Origin: Limosilactobacillus pulli
GTDB taxonomy: Bacteria; Bacillota; Bacilli; Lactobacillales; Lactobacillaceae
Direction: 5' to 3'
DNA: 28,296 nucleotides
NCBI RefSeq assembly: GCF_947381555.1
Contig: NZ_CANCWQ010000018.1
Coordinates: 1 to 28,296 of the forward strand
In this document: piece by piece, positions 1 to 7,666 of the stretch
Numbering within the stretch: position 1 is the stretch's first letter
Layout of the letters: every line of letters begins with the position of its first letter
Position numbers and translations under genes: made by a program
Notes under the pieces: model-generated
Told to the model about the DNA's origin: nothing
Database searches by the model: none
The model's input: only the letters and a program-made list of their open reading frames with translations

Positions 1-47
1 ACACCGCCGGCGTTCATCCTGAGCCAGGATCAAACTCTCATATAAAA
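1..47 (-). rRNA. rrs: 16S ribosomal RNA, 5' end only (partial)
   Basis: Read on the minus strand, these bases give the universal 5' end of bacterial 16S rRNA, including AGAGTTTGATCCTGGCTCAG followed by GATGAACGCCGGCGGTGT. The rest of the gene runs off the left edge. The GGCGGTGT ending of this block is typical of Limosilactobacillus (L. fermentum, L. reuteri, L. mucosae type). The mature 5' end is placed by analogy with other Firmicutes and could be off by a few bases. Confidence 0.97.
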
Positions 48-212
48 TATAAGAACTTGAAAAGCTCAAATTTAAATCAAGCGAATTGACTTCGCAAATG
101 TTTTTGCATCAATCGTAATGATTGATGACCCTACACATCTGTGTTCGTCGAAACTGTATTCAGTTTTCAAAGGTCTACCGTTGTTTGCTTATTTCAAGCA
201 AACAACTTAATC
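48..212 (-). other. 16S rRNA leader with two perfect hairpins
   Basis: This is the transcribed spacer between the second rRNA promoter and the 16S gene. It holds a perfect 10-bp stem (181-190 with 196-205, 5-nt loop) and a perfect 8-bp stem (107-114 with 120-127, 5-nt loop). Leader hairpins of this sort are usually RNase III processing or antitermination elements in rRNA operons; that role is inferred here. No protein-coding frame is evident. Confidence 0.55.
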
Positions 213-241
213 AGTTTAACAAATTGTCAACTACCTGTCAA
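213..241 (-). promoter_or_regulatory. rRNA operon promoter P2
   Basis: On the minus strand there is a perfect -35 TTGACA (236-241), a 17-bp spacer and a -10 TAAACT (213-218). It lies about 165 bp before the 16S gene and downstream of a second, stronger promoter. Tandem promoters are the norm for rRNA operons in Firmicutes. Confidence 0.65.
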
Positions 242-330
242 GAACTTTTTTATTTAATTTATCTTGATAGTTAAGCGAGAAGTAGTCAACCTCAAGTGAT
301 CAACAACTCATCGCCGCGACAACGTTATCT

Positions 331-359
331 AATATAACGAGATTCCAAGCAAATGTCAA
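331..359 (-). promoter_or_regulatory. rRNA operon promoter P1
   Basis: Minus-strand -35 TTGACA (354-359), exact 17-bp spacer and -10 TATATT (331-336). This is close to the sigma-A consensus and points into the 16S gene about 285 bp away. An AT-rich tract lies directly upstream (361-386), as expected for an UP element. Confidence 0.8.
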
Positions 360-389
360 CGACAAATTCAAACTTTTTAAAAAAAGTCA

Positions 390-550
390 ATGAAGCAGAA
401 CAACTTTGCCACCTCACCAGCAAAACGTTGCTCAATTGCCGAAGATTGTAATCGTTATCCATTTTTAACCATCGCTAGCTTTCGTGGTCATGAGCCAGTA
501 CATTTTAAACCAGCTGCTGCCTTTTTAGTCAAACAAATTAAATTCTTGGC
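390..550. other. Intergenic stretch between rRNA promoters and the DUF975 gene
   Basis: No convincing gene, RNA or repeat is visible here. A plus-strand open frame exists across 390-692 but it has no ribosome binding site and runs antisense into the DUF975 gene, so I do not call it. Confidence 0.5.
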
Positions 551-551
551 A

Positions 552-593
552 AATCAAAAACGTGCCACCGTTATCAATGACACGTTTTTGATT
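552..593 (-). terminator. Terminator of the DUF975 gene
   Basis: A perfect 13-bp stem (552-564 with 581-593) with a 16-nt loop overlaps the stop codon of the gene at 592. On the minus strand the descending arm ends in a T-rich run. It insulates the gene from the downstream rRNA promoters. Confidence 0.65.
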
Positions 594-1581
594 ATTTTTG
601 ATTTTCAACAATTGGTTCGCTATCGTCAACTGCCACTGACTCATCAGCAGCATCGTCATAAGCCTCGCCAGTCAATACCTCAACTGGCTTGAAGGTCTTA
701 ACGAAAGCATCCTCAACCGAGATTGGCGATTGCGGCTTGCTTTGTTCATAAAATTGAGCCGTTGCTAAGTAAACGACTGGTGCATAGGCACAAAAGCCCA
801 GCAGCATGATGATCAGGCCGGCATACATGACAAAGTAGATTGCCGTGTAGTTACCGTAATAGGCTACTCCACCAAAAATCGCGCCCCAGACCAGCATCGG
901 CAGAAAGCTAACGACAAATTCAATCGTGAAAAACGACAGCTTCTTGCCACCCATAAAGCGGCGACTGGCCGTTAGAGCATGACGCATCGACTGACCCAAA
1001 AAGGCTGGCTGTTGATCGCGATATAGCAATGGTGCCTGTGAGTATTCCAAAGTCTTCCAGAACGTAATCAAGAAGTTGGCAATCCGAACCGCAATTACCA
1101 GCGCTTGATTCTTAGCTGCCAAGGCTGCCACGATATCCAACGGCAGCGTCCACAAGAAGATGAACAGGCTGCTGTAAAGCGTCAGCCGCAACAGCTGGTT
1201 TTTGTTCAGATGCTTAAAGTGCTTCCAGATCGTCGTCGCACTGACTTTTAGGTTCGGGTTCTTGATTTGATCCTGGTAGCTGTACAGAATGCTCATGTTG
1301 ACAAAGTACATGACAAACGTTACCAGGAACCACAGAATCAAGATGCCTAATGCCTCAACCACGGCAAGCAGCACTTGACTGATCATGCCGTACATAATCA
1401 ACATCGTGGCATAGCCCAGCATCATGGCGCTGCGCGTGAACAGCAGTGCCAAAAGAGCCGTCAATGCCAGGTAAAGCAGCGTGATGCCGGCAATTGGCCA
1501 AACCGCGGCGTTATATTTGCCCTTCAGCGTACTCTTTAGTTGGTTGATGAATTCTTTGAGAGGCAAGTGATTGCGTTTCAT
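592..1581 (-). CDS. DUF975 family integral membrane protein
   Basis: A 329-residue polytopic membrane protein of the DUF975 type common in lactobacilli; the family's biochemical role is unknown. Hydrophobic segments are visible at about residues 26-48, 53-98 (two spans), 133-153, 217-240 and 246-272. The N-terminus is basic. The C-terminal 40 residues form an acidic cytoplasmic-type tail ending ENQK. I start at the ATG at 1581 because GAGGAG lies about 10 nt before it; a longer frame upstream has no such site. The gene has its own extended -10 promoter (1651-1659) and terminator, so it looks monocistronic. The family assignment rests on topology and recalled sequence character and is moderately sure. 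Confidence 0.75.
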   Translation of the reverse strand: MKRNHLPLKEFINQLKSTLKGKYNAAVWPIAGITLLYLALTALLALLFTRSAMMLGYATMLIMYGMISQVLLAVVEALGILILWFLVTFVMYFVNMSILYSYQDQIKNPNLKVSATTIWKHFKHLNKNQLLRLTLYSSLFIFLWTLPLDIVAALAAKNQALVIAVRIANFLITFWKTLEYSQAPLLYRDQQPAFLGQSMRHALTASRRFMGGKKLSFFTIEFVVSFLPMLVWGAIFGGVAYYGNYTAIYFVMYAGLIIMLLGFCAYAPVVYLATAQFYEQSKPQSPISVEDAFVKTFKPVEVLTGEAYDDAADESVAVDDSEPIVENQK

Positions 1582-1650
1582 TAATTCAATTCTCCTCTTT
1601 TGCTTAATATCTTTAAAAATGTTCTTCGTGTATCTTAACACATCTTGGAG

Positions 1651-1659
1651 ATTGTACCA
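1651..1659 (-). promoter_or_regulatory. Extended -10 promoter of the DUF975 gene
   Basis: The minus strand carries TGG-TACAAT, which fits TGn plus a near-consensus -10. No good -35 is present at 17 bp, as is usual for extended -10 promoters. It lies about 70 bp before the start codon. Confidence 0.45.
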
Positions 1660-1832
1660 CTGTCACCGCCTATGCTTTACAAAGTCTTCACAAAATCACG
1701 AATCCATTCCTTAAATAACAAGTTTTTTACGAAGCCGACAGCTGATCACCATTACTGAACCAAAACGTGCAAATCAAGCGCGATTGCCGATGTCAAGCAC
1801 AACCGCCCCGCTTACCTACTGATCTGTAAAGT

Positions 1833-1865
1833 AAAAAAAGACCCGCGAGCGATTCGCGGGTCTTT
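1833..1865 (-). terminator. Terminator of gpmA
   Basis: A perfect 12-bp GC-rich stem (1837-1848 with 1854-1865) with a 5-nt loop, followed on the minus strand by a run of T. It is a textbook intrinsic terminator 20 bp after the gpmA stop. Confidence 0.92.
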
Positions 1866-1885
1866 AAAGAACGTTTAAGAAATTA

Positions 1886-2572
1886 TTAGTACTTTTCCTT
1901 GCTCAAAACGTTCAGCTTTTCATCGAAGTCATAAACAACTGGTTGGCCGGTAGCCATTTCCAGGTTCATGATATCTTCGTCAGAAATGTTTTCGATGTAC
2001 TTGGAAAGAGCACGCAGGGAATTACCGTGGGCAGCAATGATTACGTTCTTGTTGTCCAACAGCTTTGGTGCAATTTCGTCTTGCCACAATGGAATAACCC
2101 GTTCCAGCGTAACTTTCAGGTTTTCGCCACCAGGAATGGCACGTGGGTCCAGGTTAGCGTAACGACGGTCCTTAGCTGCAGAGCCTTCGTCATCGGCACT
2201 CAGCAGTGGAGGCAGTACGTCATAGGAACGACGCCAAATGTGCACTTGTTCGTCACCGTACTTTTCGGCAGCCTTCTTCTTGTTCTTGCCTTGCAAAGCG
2301 CCGTAGTGACGTTCGTTCAGACGCCAAGTCTTGAATTCAGGAATCCAGAGTTGGTCGCATTCTTCCAGTGCGTAGTGCAGCGTCTTGATGGCACGCTTCA
2401 GAACGGAAGTGTAGGCGTAGTCAAATTCCAGACCGTGTTCCTTCAGTGCCTTACCGGCAGCCTTTGCTTGTTCAACACCTTCCGGAGCCAAGTCAACGTC
2501 TACCCAGCCAGTAAATTGGTTGGACTTGTTCCATTCACTTTTACCGTGACGAATCAGTACTAATTTAGCCAT
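1886..2572 (-). CDS. gpmA: 2,3-bisphosphoglycerate-dependent phosphoglycerate mutase
   Basis: Interconverts 3- and 2-phosphoglycerate in glycolysis through a phosphohistidine. The 228-residue length is typical of the cofactor-dependent (dPGM) family. Visible signatures are RHGKSEWN with the phosphorylated His9, LNERHYGALQG around the acid Glu87, and AHGNSLRAL with the second catalytic His182. I choose the ATG at 2572, which begins MAKLVLIRHG and has GAGG about 11 nt upstream; a longer in-frame extension lacks family similarity. It is flanked by its own promoter (2638-2666) and strong terminator, as expected for a highly expressed housekeeping gene. Confidence 0.97.
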   Translation of the reverse strand: MAKLVLIRHGKSEWNKSNQFTGWVDVDLAPEGVEQAKAAGKALKEHGLEFDYAYTSVLKRAIKTLHYALEECDQLWIPEFKTWRLNERHYGALQGKNKKKAAEKYGDEQVHIWRRSYDVLPPLLSADDEGSAAKDRRYANLDPRAIPGGENLKVTLERVIPLWQDEIAPKLLDNKNVIIAAHGNSLRALSKYIENISDEDIMNLEMATGQPVVYDFDEKLNVLSKEKY

Positions 2573-2637
2573 TGTTCGTTTGACCTCTTTCTTCTTTATG
2601 GTAAGCCGTATATAAAATACACAACAATTCAAGATAT

Positions 2638-2666
2638 ATTTTAAATCAGATTTTCGTTTGTGCCAA
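2638..2666 (-). promoter_or_regulatory. gpmA promoter
   Basis: Minus-strand -35 TTGGCA (2661-2666), 17-bp spacer, -10 TAAAAT (2638-2643), placed about 65 bp before the gpmA start and just after the stop of the upstream membrane-protein gene. Confidence 0.75.
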
Positions 2667-2676
2667 TAGCAAGCAC

Positions 2677-3102
2677 TTATTTATTGTGATGTTGTTCGCG
2701 ATTGTTTTGCCAGTGCATCAAAATCTCACCCACAATCAAGGCCAAAATTGCCAAGCACGTCAGCACGTTTTGCAATGGCGCTTCATGCTCGGCAATCAAT
2801 CCCCGCAGCAAGGCCGTGATTCCTAAGCTGATCAAAAAGTCAGCTGCCAGGTGACCATGATTCTGCATAGCGGCAGCTGCCATCGCCAAAAACTCAAGCA
2901 GCAAAAAGAAATTGATCAAGCTGCCTAATATCGAGTCGATCGATATCTTAGCACCACTCAGAAACGGTGTCAGTTCAACCAAGTGCCATAATTCTACAAA
3001 AATAAAGCAGATCAGGCACAGCCCTAGAATTGCCATCGCTGCTTCCATAAAGCCTTCAAAAAAATTGCCAACACGCTTTGCCAGACGATCGAATTTTTCC
3101 AT
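2677..3102 (-). CDS. PsiE-like small membrane protein
   Basis: A 141-residue protein with four predicted membrane spans at about residues 21-38, 57-79, 86-104 and 110-131. It resembles the phosphate-starvation-inducible PsiE family (PF06146), notably in the run FLISLGITALLRGLI and the preceding short histidine-bearing loop NHGH. The role of PsiE is not established. I start at the ATG at 3102: GGAG lies 8 nt before it, whereas an in-frame GTG at 3108 would sit only 2 nt from that site. It is followed closely by the gpmA promoter with no clear terminator between, so some readthrough is possible. Family call is by similarity of pattern only. Confidence 0.72.
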   Translation of the reverse strand: MEKFDRLAKRVGNFFEGFMEAAMAILGLCLICFIFVELWHLVELTPFLSGAKISIDSILGSLINFFLLLEFLAMAAAAMQNHGHLAADFLISLGITALLRGLIAEHEAPLQNVLTCLAILALIVGEILMHWQNNREQHHNK

Positions 3103-3134
3103 TGTCACCGCTCCATTTTCATTTTGTTGACCTT

Positions 3135-3143
3135 ATCGTATCA
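3135..3143 (-). promoter_or_regulatory. Possible extended -10 promoter of the PsiE-like gene
   Basis: Minus strand shows TGA-TACGAT, a TGn plus weak -10, about 35 bp before the start codon. No recognisable -35. Confidence 0.3.
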
Positions 3144-3250
3144 AAAATTCAACGACCGTGGCAGGTTTTTAATAGCTTTCGCTGACGGGCAATCAGCTGC
3201 CTAAAGACCACACTTTTAGTTAATATGGCGCAGTGTGCTGCTTATTTTGC

Positions 3251-3280
3251 AAGGTCACCAATGTATAGTTGACCTTTTTT
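3251..3280. other. Hairpin with T-run between the PsiE-like gene and the deacylase gene
   Basis: A perfect 7-bp stem AAGGTCA / TGACCTT (3251-3257 with 3270-3276) with a 12-nt loop, followed on the plus strand by TTTT. It looks like a terminator in the plus direction, yet no plus-strand gene lies before it. On the minus strand it could be a weak terminator after the deacylase gene. The surrounding 3144-3365 holds no gene that I can support; a 12-bp palindrome GATTTTAAAATC is at 3312-3323. Confidence 0.35.
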
Positions 3281-3365
3281 ACCTAATTCCAGCATTCTTT
3301 TAATTCGTCATGATTTTAAAATCAACTCAACCGCCTAAACCCAGCTGGCTGCTGCCTAAACGATT

Positions 3366-4511
3366 TTAGGACTCGCCAAAAAAATCCTTGGCAATCTGCA
3401 GATAGACTTGATCCGCCTGTAGATACTCCGCGACTGACAGCCTTTCATCAACCTGATGCGACATTTCTTCTCGACCCGGTCCCCATTCAACAATTGGAAA
3501 ACGGTGTTCATCCAGTATGTAGCGCGAAGCATCCGAGGCACCGTGTGAAACGGCAAGCGGCAGAGATTGCTTAGCAACAGTTTGATATGATTGCTGCACC
3601 AGCGAAACGAATGGATCAGCCGGATCAGTCGCCATTGGCATAAAGCTGGCTACGACCTCTAATTCAAACCGACCGTCCGTTTCAGCGTTCAAACGGTCAA
3701 CCATAGTTTGCAGCCGGTTCTGCACTGCCGTATTATCAAATTCCGGAATCGTGCGGACATTACCTTCCAAATAAGCGTAATCGGGAATGGAATTGAGCTG
3801 ACGACCGCCGTGAAAGACCGTAACGCTGTGAATCAAGTGGCCCAAACTAGGGCTTTTTTCAACATCATCAAACGCGTGACGCTCATATTCAAAAAACTCC
3901 GCCAAATTGGCCACAGCATTAACGCCTAAGCTGGGATCTGAACTGTGAGCCAGATGACCATATGATTTGATGCGATAGTCAAACGAGCCGCTGTGTGCAT
4001 ACTCCAGCCGGTTGGTCGTGGCCTCGCCAACGATCATTGCATCAACATCGTGCACCAATCCTTGCCGCGTCAATTCCAATGAACCCAGACCGCCAATCTC
4101 TTCATCAACCGTCGCCAACAAGCGAACCTTGCCATGCTTAGGCAGACCGGCTTCCTTAAGCTCAATCAAGGTATTGACCATTGCTGCCAAGCCGCCCTTC
4201 ATATCCACGCTGCCACGACCGTAAATAGCATCATCGATTACCTGACCACAAAATGGATTATGCTGCCATTTTTTGTCGTCACCAACATCAACTGTATCAA
4301 GATGGCCGGCCAACGCCAGTACTGGTCCATTCTCTGTGCCAACTTCGGCCACCAGGTTCGTACGCCCCGCTGCCAGCACAATCAGATTGGCCTCAATACC
4401 ATGATCACTCAATACCTGTTTAAGATATTCGGCAGCTGGCTGTTCATGACCATTGACCGTATTGATCTGGATCAATTCCTGCAAAAAATTGAGCTTGGCG
4501 CCGTCTTCCAT
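3366..4511 (-). CDS. M20 family metallopeptidase, ArgE/DapE-type deacylase
   Basis: A 381-residue di-zinc amidohydrolase related to acetylornithine deacetylase and succinyl-diaminopimelate desuccinylase. Metal-site motifs are clear: GHLDTV (His70, Asp72), YGRGSVDMKGG (bridging Asp103), DEEIGG (catalytic Glu137 and Glu138), Glu163 and the C-terminal MSHQVDE histidine. The middle part (about 175-290) corresponds to the dimerisation lid. I start at the ATG at 4511, with AAGGA 10 nt upstream; a GTG 9 bases earlier abuts that site. No lysine or arginine biosynthesis gene is nearby, so the substrate is unresolved: N-acyl amino acid, succinyl-DAP or a peptide. A strong promoter (4557-4585) precedes it. 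Confidence 0.88.
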   Translation of the reverse strand: MEDGAKLNFLQELIQINTVNGHEQPAAEYLKQVLSDHGIEANLIVLAAGRTNLVAEVGTENGPVLALAGHLDTVDVGDDKKWQHNPFCGQVIDDAIYGRGSVDMKGGLAAMVNTLIELKEAGLPKHGKVRLLATVDEEIGGLGSLELTRQGLVHDVDAMIVGEATTNRLEYAHSGSFDYRIKSYGHLAHSSDPSLGVNAVANLAEFFEYERHAFDDVEKSPSLGHLIHSVTVFHGGRQLNSIPDYAYLEGNVRTIPEFDNTAVQNRLQTMVDRLNAETDGRFELEVVASFMPMATDPADPFVSLVQQSYQTVAKQSLPLAVSHGASDASRYILDEHRFPIVEWGPGREEMSHQVDERLSVAEYLQADQVYLQIAKDFFGES

Positions 4512-4556
4512 TTTATTCACGTCCTTTTACTCTCATTTTATTTTAATCTTATTTTA

Positions 4557-4585
4557 ATTTTACCATAGGGAGCCAAAATCGCCAA
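4557..4585 (-). promoter_or_regulatory. Promoter of the ArgE/DapE-like gene
   Basis: Minus-strand -35 TTGGCG (4580-4585), 17-bp spacer, and an extended -10 TGG-TAAAAT (hexamer 4557-4562). It lies about 45 bp before the start codon. Confidence 0.75.
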
Positions 4586-4753
4586 TGATTAAACAACGTT
4601 ATTGCCAAACTCAAGCAGCCAGCAAATCCTAAAAAAACCTAATCAATCTGGCAGTCTAATCATAGGTTGTACCGCGCCAATAACGTTTTGCCATCAACAG
4701 CCAACCCATTTATTCAGATAGCCATAATGCTTACAAACTTTCTTATCATCAAT

Positions 4754-4792
4754 AAAACGGCCGCCAATTCAAATTGAATCGCCGACCGTTTT
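4754..4792 (-). terminator. Terminator of the purine operon after purD
   Basis: A long stem of up to 19 bp (arms 4754-4772 and 4774-4792) with one mismatch and two wobble pairs, opening AAAACGG and closing CCGTTTT, followed by TTATTG on the minus strand. It lies just after the purD stop and ends the purC-to-purD unit. The A-rich other side suggests it may also work in the opposite direction. Nothing else is evident in 4590-4750 apart from a loose 10-bp inverted repeat (4595-4604 with 4678-4687). Confidence 0.8.
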
Positions 4793-4807
4793 AATTATTC
4801 ACTTTAG

Positions 4808-6064
4808 TTAGTTTTTCAAAGCTTTATCACCAATATCATGACGATAGAAGCATTCTGGCTCATCTAATTTAGCCAGGTAGTCATAAACCTTGTCTTGAGC
4901 TTTTTGCAGATCAGCATCCTCACCAATCACCATTAAAAGCCGACCGCCGTCTCCATGCAGATCATTAAGATGTCCCTTGACGTTGGCATAGTCAATGGCA
5001 ATGTCTTTAGCTGCTGGGAACGAACCAAGCGCCTGACCATGAACTGGCTTTTTAGGATAGCCCTTGGATGCCAGAATTACGCCCAACACAGCCATATCGC
5101 GTTCCTCAATTACCGGCATTTGTTGATCATTAACATTGGCATCGATTAATTCGACCAGGTCCGTTTTCAGCCGTGGCAATACAACCTGCGTTTCTGGATC
5201 ACCCAGCCGCACGTTATATTCAATGACTTTAGGGCCATCCGCCGTCAGCATCAGGCCAATGTAGATAATGCCATGGTAGTTGTAGCCTGCCTGGTGCAGC
5301 CCATTAATGGTTGGTTCAACGACATCATCAATCATGCGCTGACGTTCGGCATCGCTAAGCTGTGGCAGTGGACTGTAGGCCCCCATGCCACCCGTGTTAG
5401 GACCTTTATCGCCATCGTAGGCCCGCTTATGATCCTGCGCCATCGGCAAAATCCGGTACTGATCATCCTGCACTACGACAAACATTGAGTATTCTGGTCC
5501 CACCAGACATTCTTCCAAGACCAGCTTTTCTTCCCCTAACTCAAACATTTCCGTAATCGTGTCCTCAGCTTCTGGCGTTGTCTGAGCGATCACGACTCCC
5601 TTGCCGCCTTGCAGACCATTGGCTTTGATGACTACCGGCCGAACAAAGTCGTTTAGCCCCGCCAATGCTGACTTTAGATCCGTAAACGTCTCGTGCTTGG
5701 CAGTTGGCACGTGGTACTTGTTCATAAAGTTCAGCGCGTAGTCCTTAGATCCTTCCAACTGAGCCGCTTCTTGATTGGGGCCAAAAATCTTCAGCCCGGC
5801 TTTTTGGAATGCATCCACGATCCCCGCACATAAAGCATCCTCAGGGCCAACAAACGTCCAGGCAATCTGTTGGTCCTTGGCAAACTGAATCAGCGCCTCA
5901 AAATCGTCTTCTTCAATGTTTAAAGGCACGATTCCCGCCGTTACCATGCCGATATTGCCTGGTGCACAATAAACCGTATCGACATGGGGACTTTCGTTGA
6001 GCTTTTTGGCAATGGCAAATTCCCGACCACCAGCACCAATTACCAGTAATTTCATCTTTTCCAT
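4808..6064 (-). CDS. purD: Phosphoribosylamine-glycine ligase (GAR synthetase)
   Basis: ATP-dependent joining of glycine to phosphoribosylamine, the second step of IMP synthesis. The 418-residue length is normal for the family. The N-terminal dinucleotide-like loop reads GAGGRE (residues 10-15). The ATP-grasp core follows, with KANGLQGGKGVVIA near residue 150, the PNTGGMGAYSPLP segment, and EYNVRLGDPETQ near 290. I use the ATG at 6064, which has AGAGG 9 nt upstream; a second ATG nine bases in has no site. It is the last gene of the purC operon, but a hairpin with a U-run sits between it and purH, so its expression may be lower than that of the rest. Confidence 0.97.
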   Translation of the reverse strand: MEKMKLLVIGAGGREFAIAKKLNESPHVDTVYCAPGNIGMVTAGIVPLNIEEDDFEALIQFAKDQQIAWTFVGPEDALCAGIVDAFQKAGLKIFGPNQEAAQLEGSKDYALNFMNKYHVPTAKHETFTDLKSALAGLNDFVRPVVIKANGLQGGKGVVIAQTTPEAEDTITEMFELGEEKLVLEECLVGPEYSMFVVVQDDQYRILPMAQDHKRAYDGDKGPNTGGMGAYSPLPQLSDAERQRMIDDVVEPTINGLHQAGYNYHGIIYIGLMLTADGPKVIEYNVRLGDPETQVVLPRLKTDLVELIDANVNDQQMPVIEERDMAVLGVILASKGYPKKPVHGQALGSFPAAKDIAIDYANVKGHLNDLHGDGGRLLMVIGEDADLQKAQDKVYDYLAKLDEPECFYRHDIGDKALKN

Positions 6065-6085
6065 ATCTGTAAAACCTCTTTATCC

Positions 6086-6115
6086 AAAAAAGTCCGCGAA
6101 AATCAATCCGCGGAC
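6086..6115 (-). terminator. Intra-operon terminator-like hairpin between purH and purD
   Basis: On the minus strand, a perfect 7-bp GC-rich stem (GTCCGCG / CGCGGAC; 6109-6115 with 6092-6098, extendable by a wobble pair) with a 10-nt loop is followed directly by TTTTTT. It fills the short gap between the purH stop and the purD ribosome binding site. It meets the form of an intrinsic terminator even though purD has no separate promoter that I can see. Confidence 0.7.
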
Positions 6116-6127
6116 CTGCAAATGCAA

Positions 6128-7666
6128 TTAGTGGCGGAAGTGACGAACACCCGTCATTACCATGGCAATGCCCATTTCATTGGCCATGTCGATCGATTCT
6201 TGATCACGTACCGAGCCGCCCGGTTGAACGATGGCCTTAATCCCGTGTTCACCGGCAAACTTGACACAGTCATTGAATGGGAAGAAGGCATCAGATGCCA
6301 TTACCGTTCGACCATCAATGGCATCACCAGCATGCTTAACCGCGATCTTCAGAGAGTCGATTCGGTTTGGCTGCCCAGAACCTACGCCCAGCGTCCGTTC
6401 ATTGTTGGCAACCACGATGGCATTGGACTTGGTGTGCTTAACGGCTTTCCAGGCAAACATCATCGTCTTAAGCTGTTCTTCAGTTGGCTTGACGTCCGTG
6501 ACGCATTCCCAGTCATGCCAGTCTTCTTTAAGCGTATCCTGTTCCTGCATCAGCACCCCGCCCATGACGGAAACGACTTCATGACGCGTTGGCTCGTCTT
6601 TGGCTGAGAAGTCAACCTTCAGCAGGCGAATATTCTTCTTCTTGGCCAAAACGGCATAGGCATCTTCGTCAAAGCCTGGGGCAATGATGATTTCCAAGAA
6701 GATCTTGCGCATTTTTTCAGCCGTAGCCAGATCAACGGTCCGGTTCAAGGCAATCACCCCACCGAAAATAGAAACTGGGTCAGCTTCATAAGCACGATCC
6801 CAAGCCTGTTCCAGGGTTTCACCGCGACCAATGCCACAAGGATTCATGTGCTTCATAGCAACAACAGTTGGTTCATCAAACTCGCGCACGCTGCGCAATG
6901 CCTCATCGGCGTCCTTGATGTTGTTGTAGGAAAGCTTCTTGCCGTGGAGCTGTTCAGCTTCAAGGATCGAGAACTTTTTAGGAATTGGATCCTCGTACAG
7001 CCAAGCCTTTTGATGACTGTTTTCGCCGTAGCGCATCGTATCCTTCAAATCGTAGGTCAGCGTAAGCTTTTCTGGGTCTTCCAAATCCAGGCGCTTCGTC
7101 AGGTACTGTGAGATCAACGCGTCATAGGCAGCTGTGGTCCGGAATGCCTTGGCCCCCAGCATCGTCCGCGTTGCCAGCGTCGTGTTGCCATTGGCCTTGA
7201 TTTCGTTGAGAACCGTTTCGTAATCGTTGATGTCGGTTACGATCGTCACGTCACGATAGTTCTTGGCTGCTGAACGAACCATCGAAGGACCGCCAATATC
7301 AATGTTTTCAATGGCATCGGCCAGCGTAACGTCTGGTTTTTCGATGGTTTCCTTGAATGGGTACAGGTTGACGCAAACCAGGTCGATTGGCGTGATGTTT
7401 AATTTGTCCAGGGTGTCCATGTGCTCAGCAACGTCACGACGCGCCAGCAGGCCACCGTGAACATATGGATTCAGCGTCTTGACCCGACCATCCAGAATCT
7501 CTGGGAAGTGGGTTACTTCTTCAATACTGATGGTCTTGATACCAGCTTCGTCCAGCGTCTTCTTGGTCCCACCAGTCGAAACGATTTCAAAACCATTTTC
7601 ACTCAAGCCCTTGACGAAAGGCACCAGGTTGGTCTTATCAGATACGCTAACTAATGCACGTTTCAT
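6128..7666 (-). CDS. purH: Bifunctional AICAR transformylase / IMP cyclohydrolase
   Basis: Catalyses the last two steps of IMP synthesis: formylation of AICAR by 10-formyl-THF, then ring closure. The 512 residues are the usual length. The N-terminal cyclohydrolase domain (about 1-195) opens KRALVSVSDK and carries STGGT and DGRVKT. The C-terminal transformylase domain carries MRYGENSHQ and the catalytic Lys272-His273 in AMKHMNPCG. The position after KTL is Asn-Pro where many homologues have His-Pro. Its ATG overlaps the purN stop (ATGA), and AGGAG lies about 10 nt upstream inside purN, indicating translational coupling. The formyl donor is made by Fhs, encoded in the same region. Confidence 0.98.
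   Translation of the reverse strand: MKRALVSVSDKTNLVPFVKGLSENGFEIVSTGGTKKTLDEAGIKTISIEEVTHFPEILDGRVKTLNPYVHGGLLARRDVAEHMDTLDKLNITPIDLVCVNLYPFKETIEKPDVTLADAIENIDIGGPSMVRSAAKNYRDVTIVTDINDYETVLNEIKANGNTTLATRTMLGAKAFRTTAAYDALISQYLTKRLDLEDPEKLTLTYDLKDTMRYGENSHQKAWLYEDPIPKKFSILEAEQLHGKKLSYNNIKDADEALRSVREFDEPTVVAMKHMNPCGIGRGETLEQAWDRAYEADPVSIFGGVIALNRTVDLATAEKMRKIFLEIIIAPGFDEDAYAVLAKKKNIRLLKVDFSAKDEPTRHEVVSVMGGVLMQEQDTLKEDWHDWECVTDVKPTEEQLKTMMFAWKAVKHTKSNAIVVANNERTLGVGSGQPNRIDSLKIAVKHAGDAIDGRTVMASDAFFPFNDCVKFAGEHGIKAIVQPGGSVRDQESIDMANEMGIAMVMTGVRHFRH

Noticed and set aside
390..692. 100-codon plus-strand open frame before the DUF975 gene
   Set aside because: No ribosome binding site, antisense to the 3' end and terminator of the DUF975 gene, and no recognisable protein features.
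1943..2563. 206-codon plus-strand open frame across gpmA
   Set aside because: It is fully antisense to a well-supported gpmA; the long open frame follows from gpmA codon usage.
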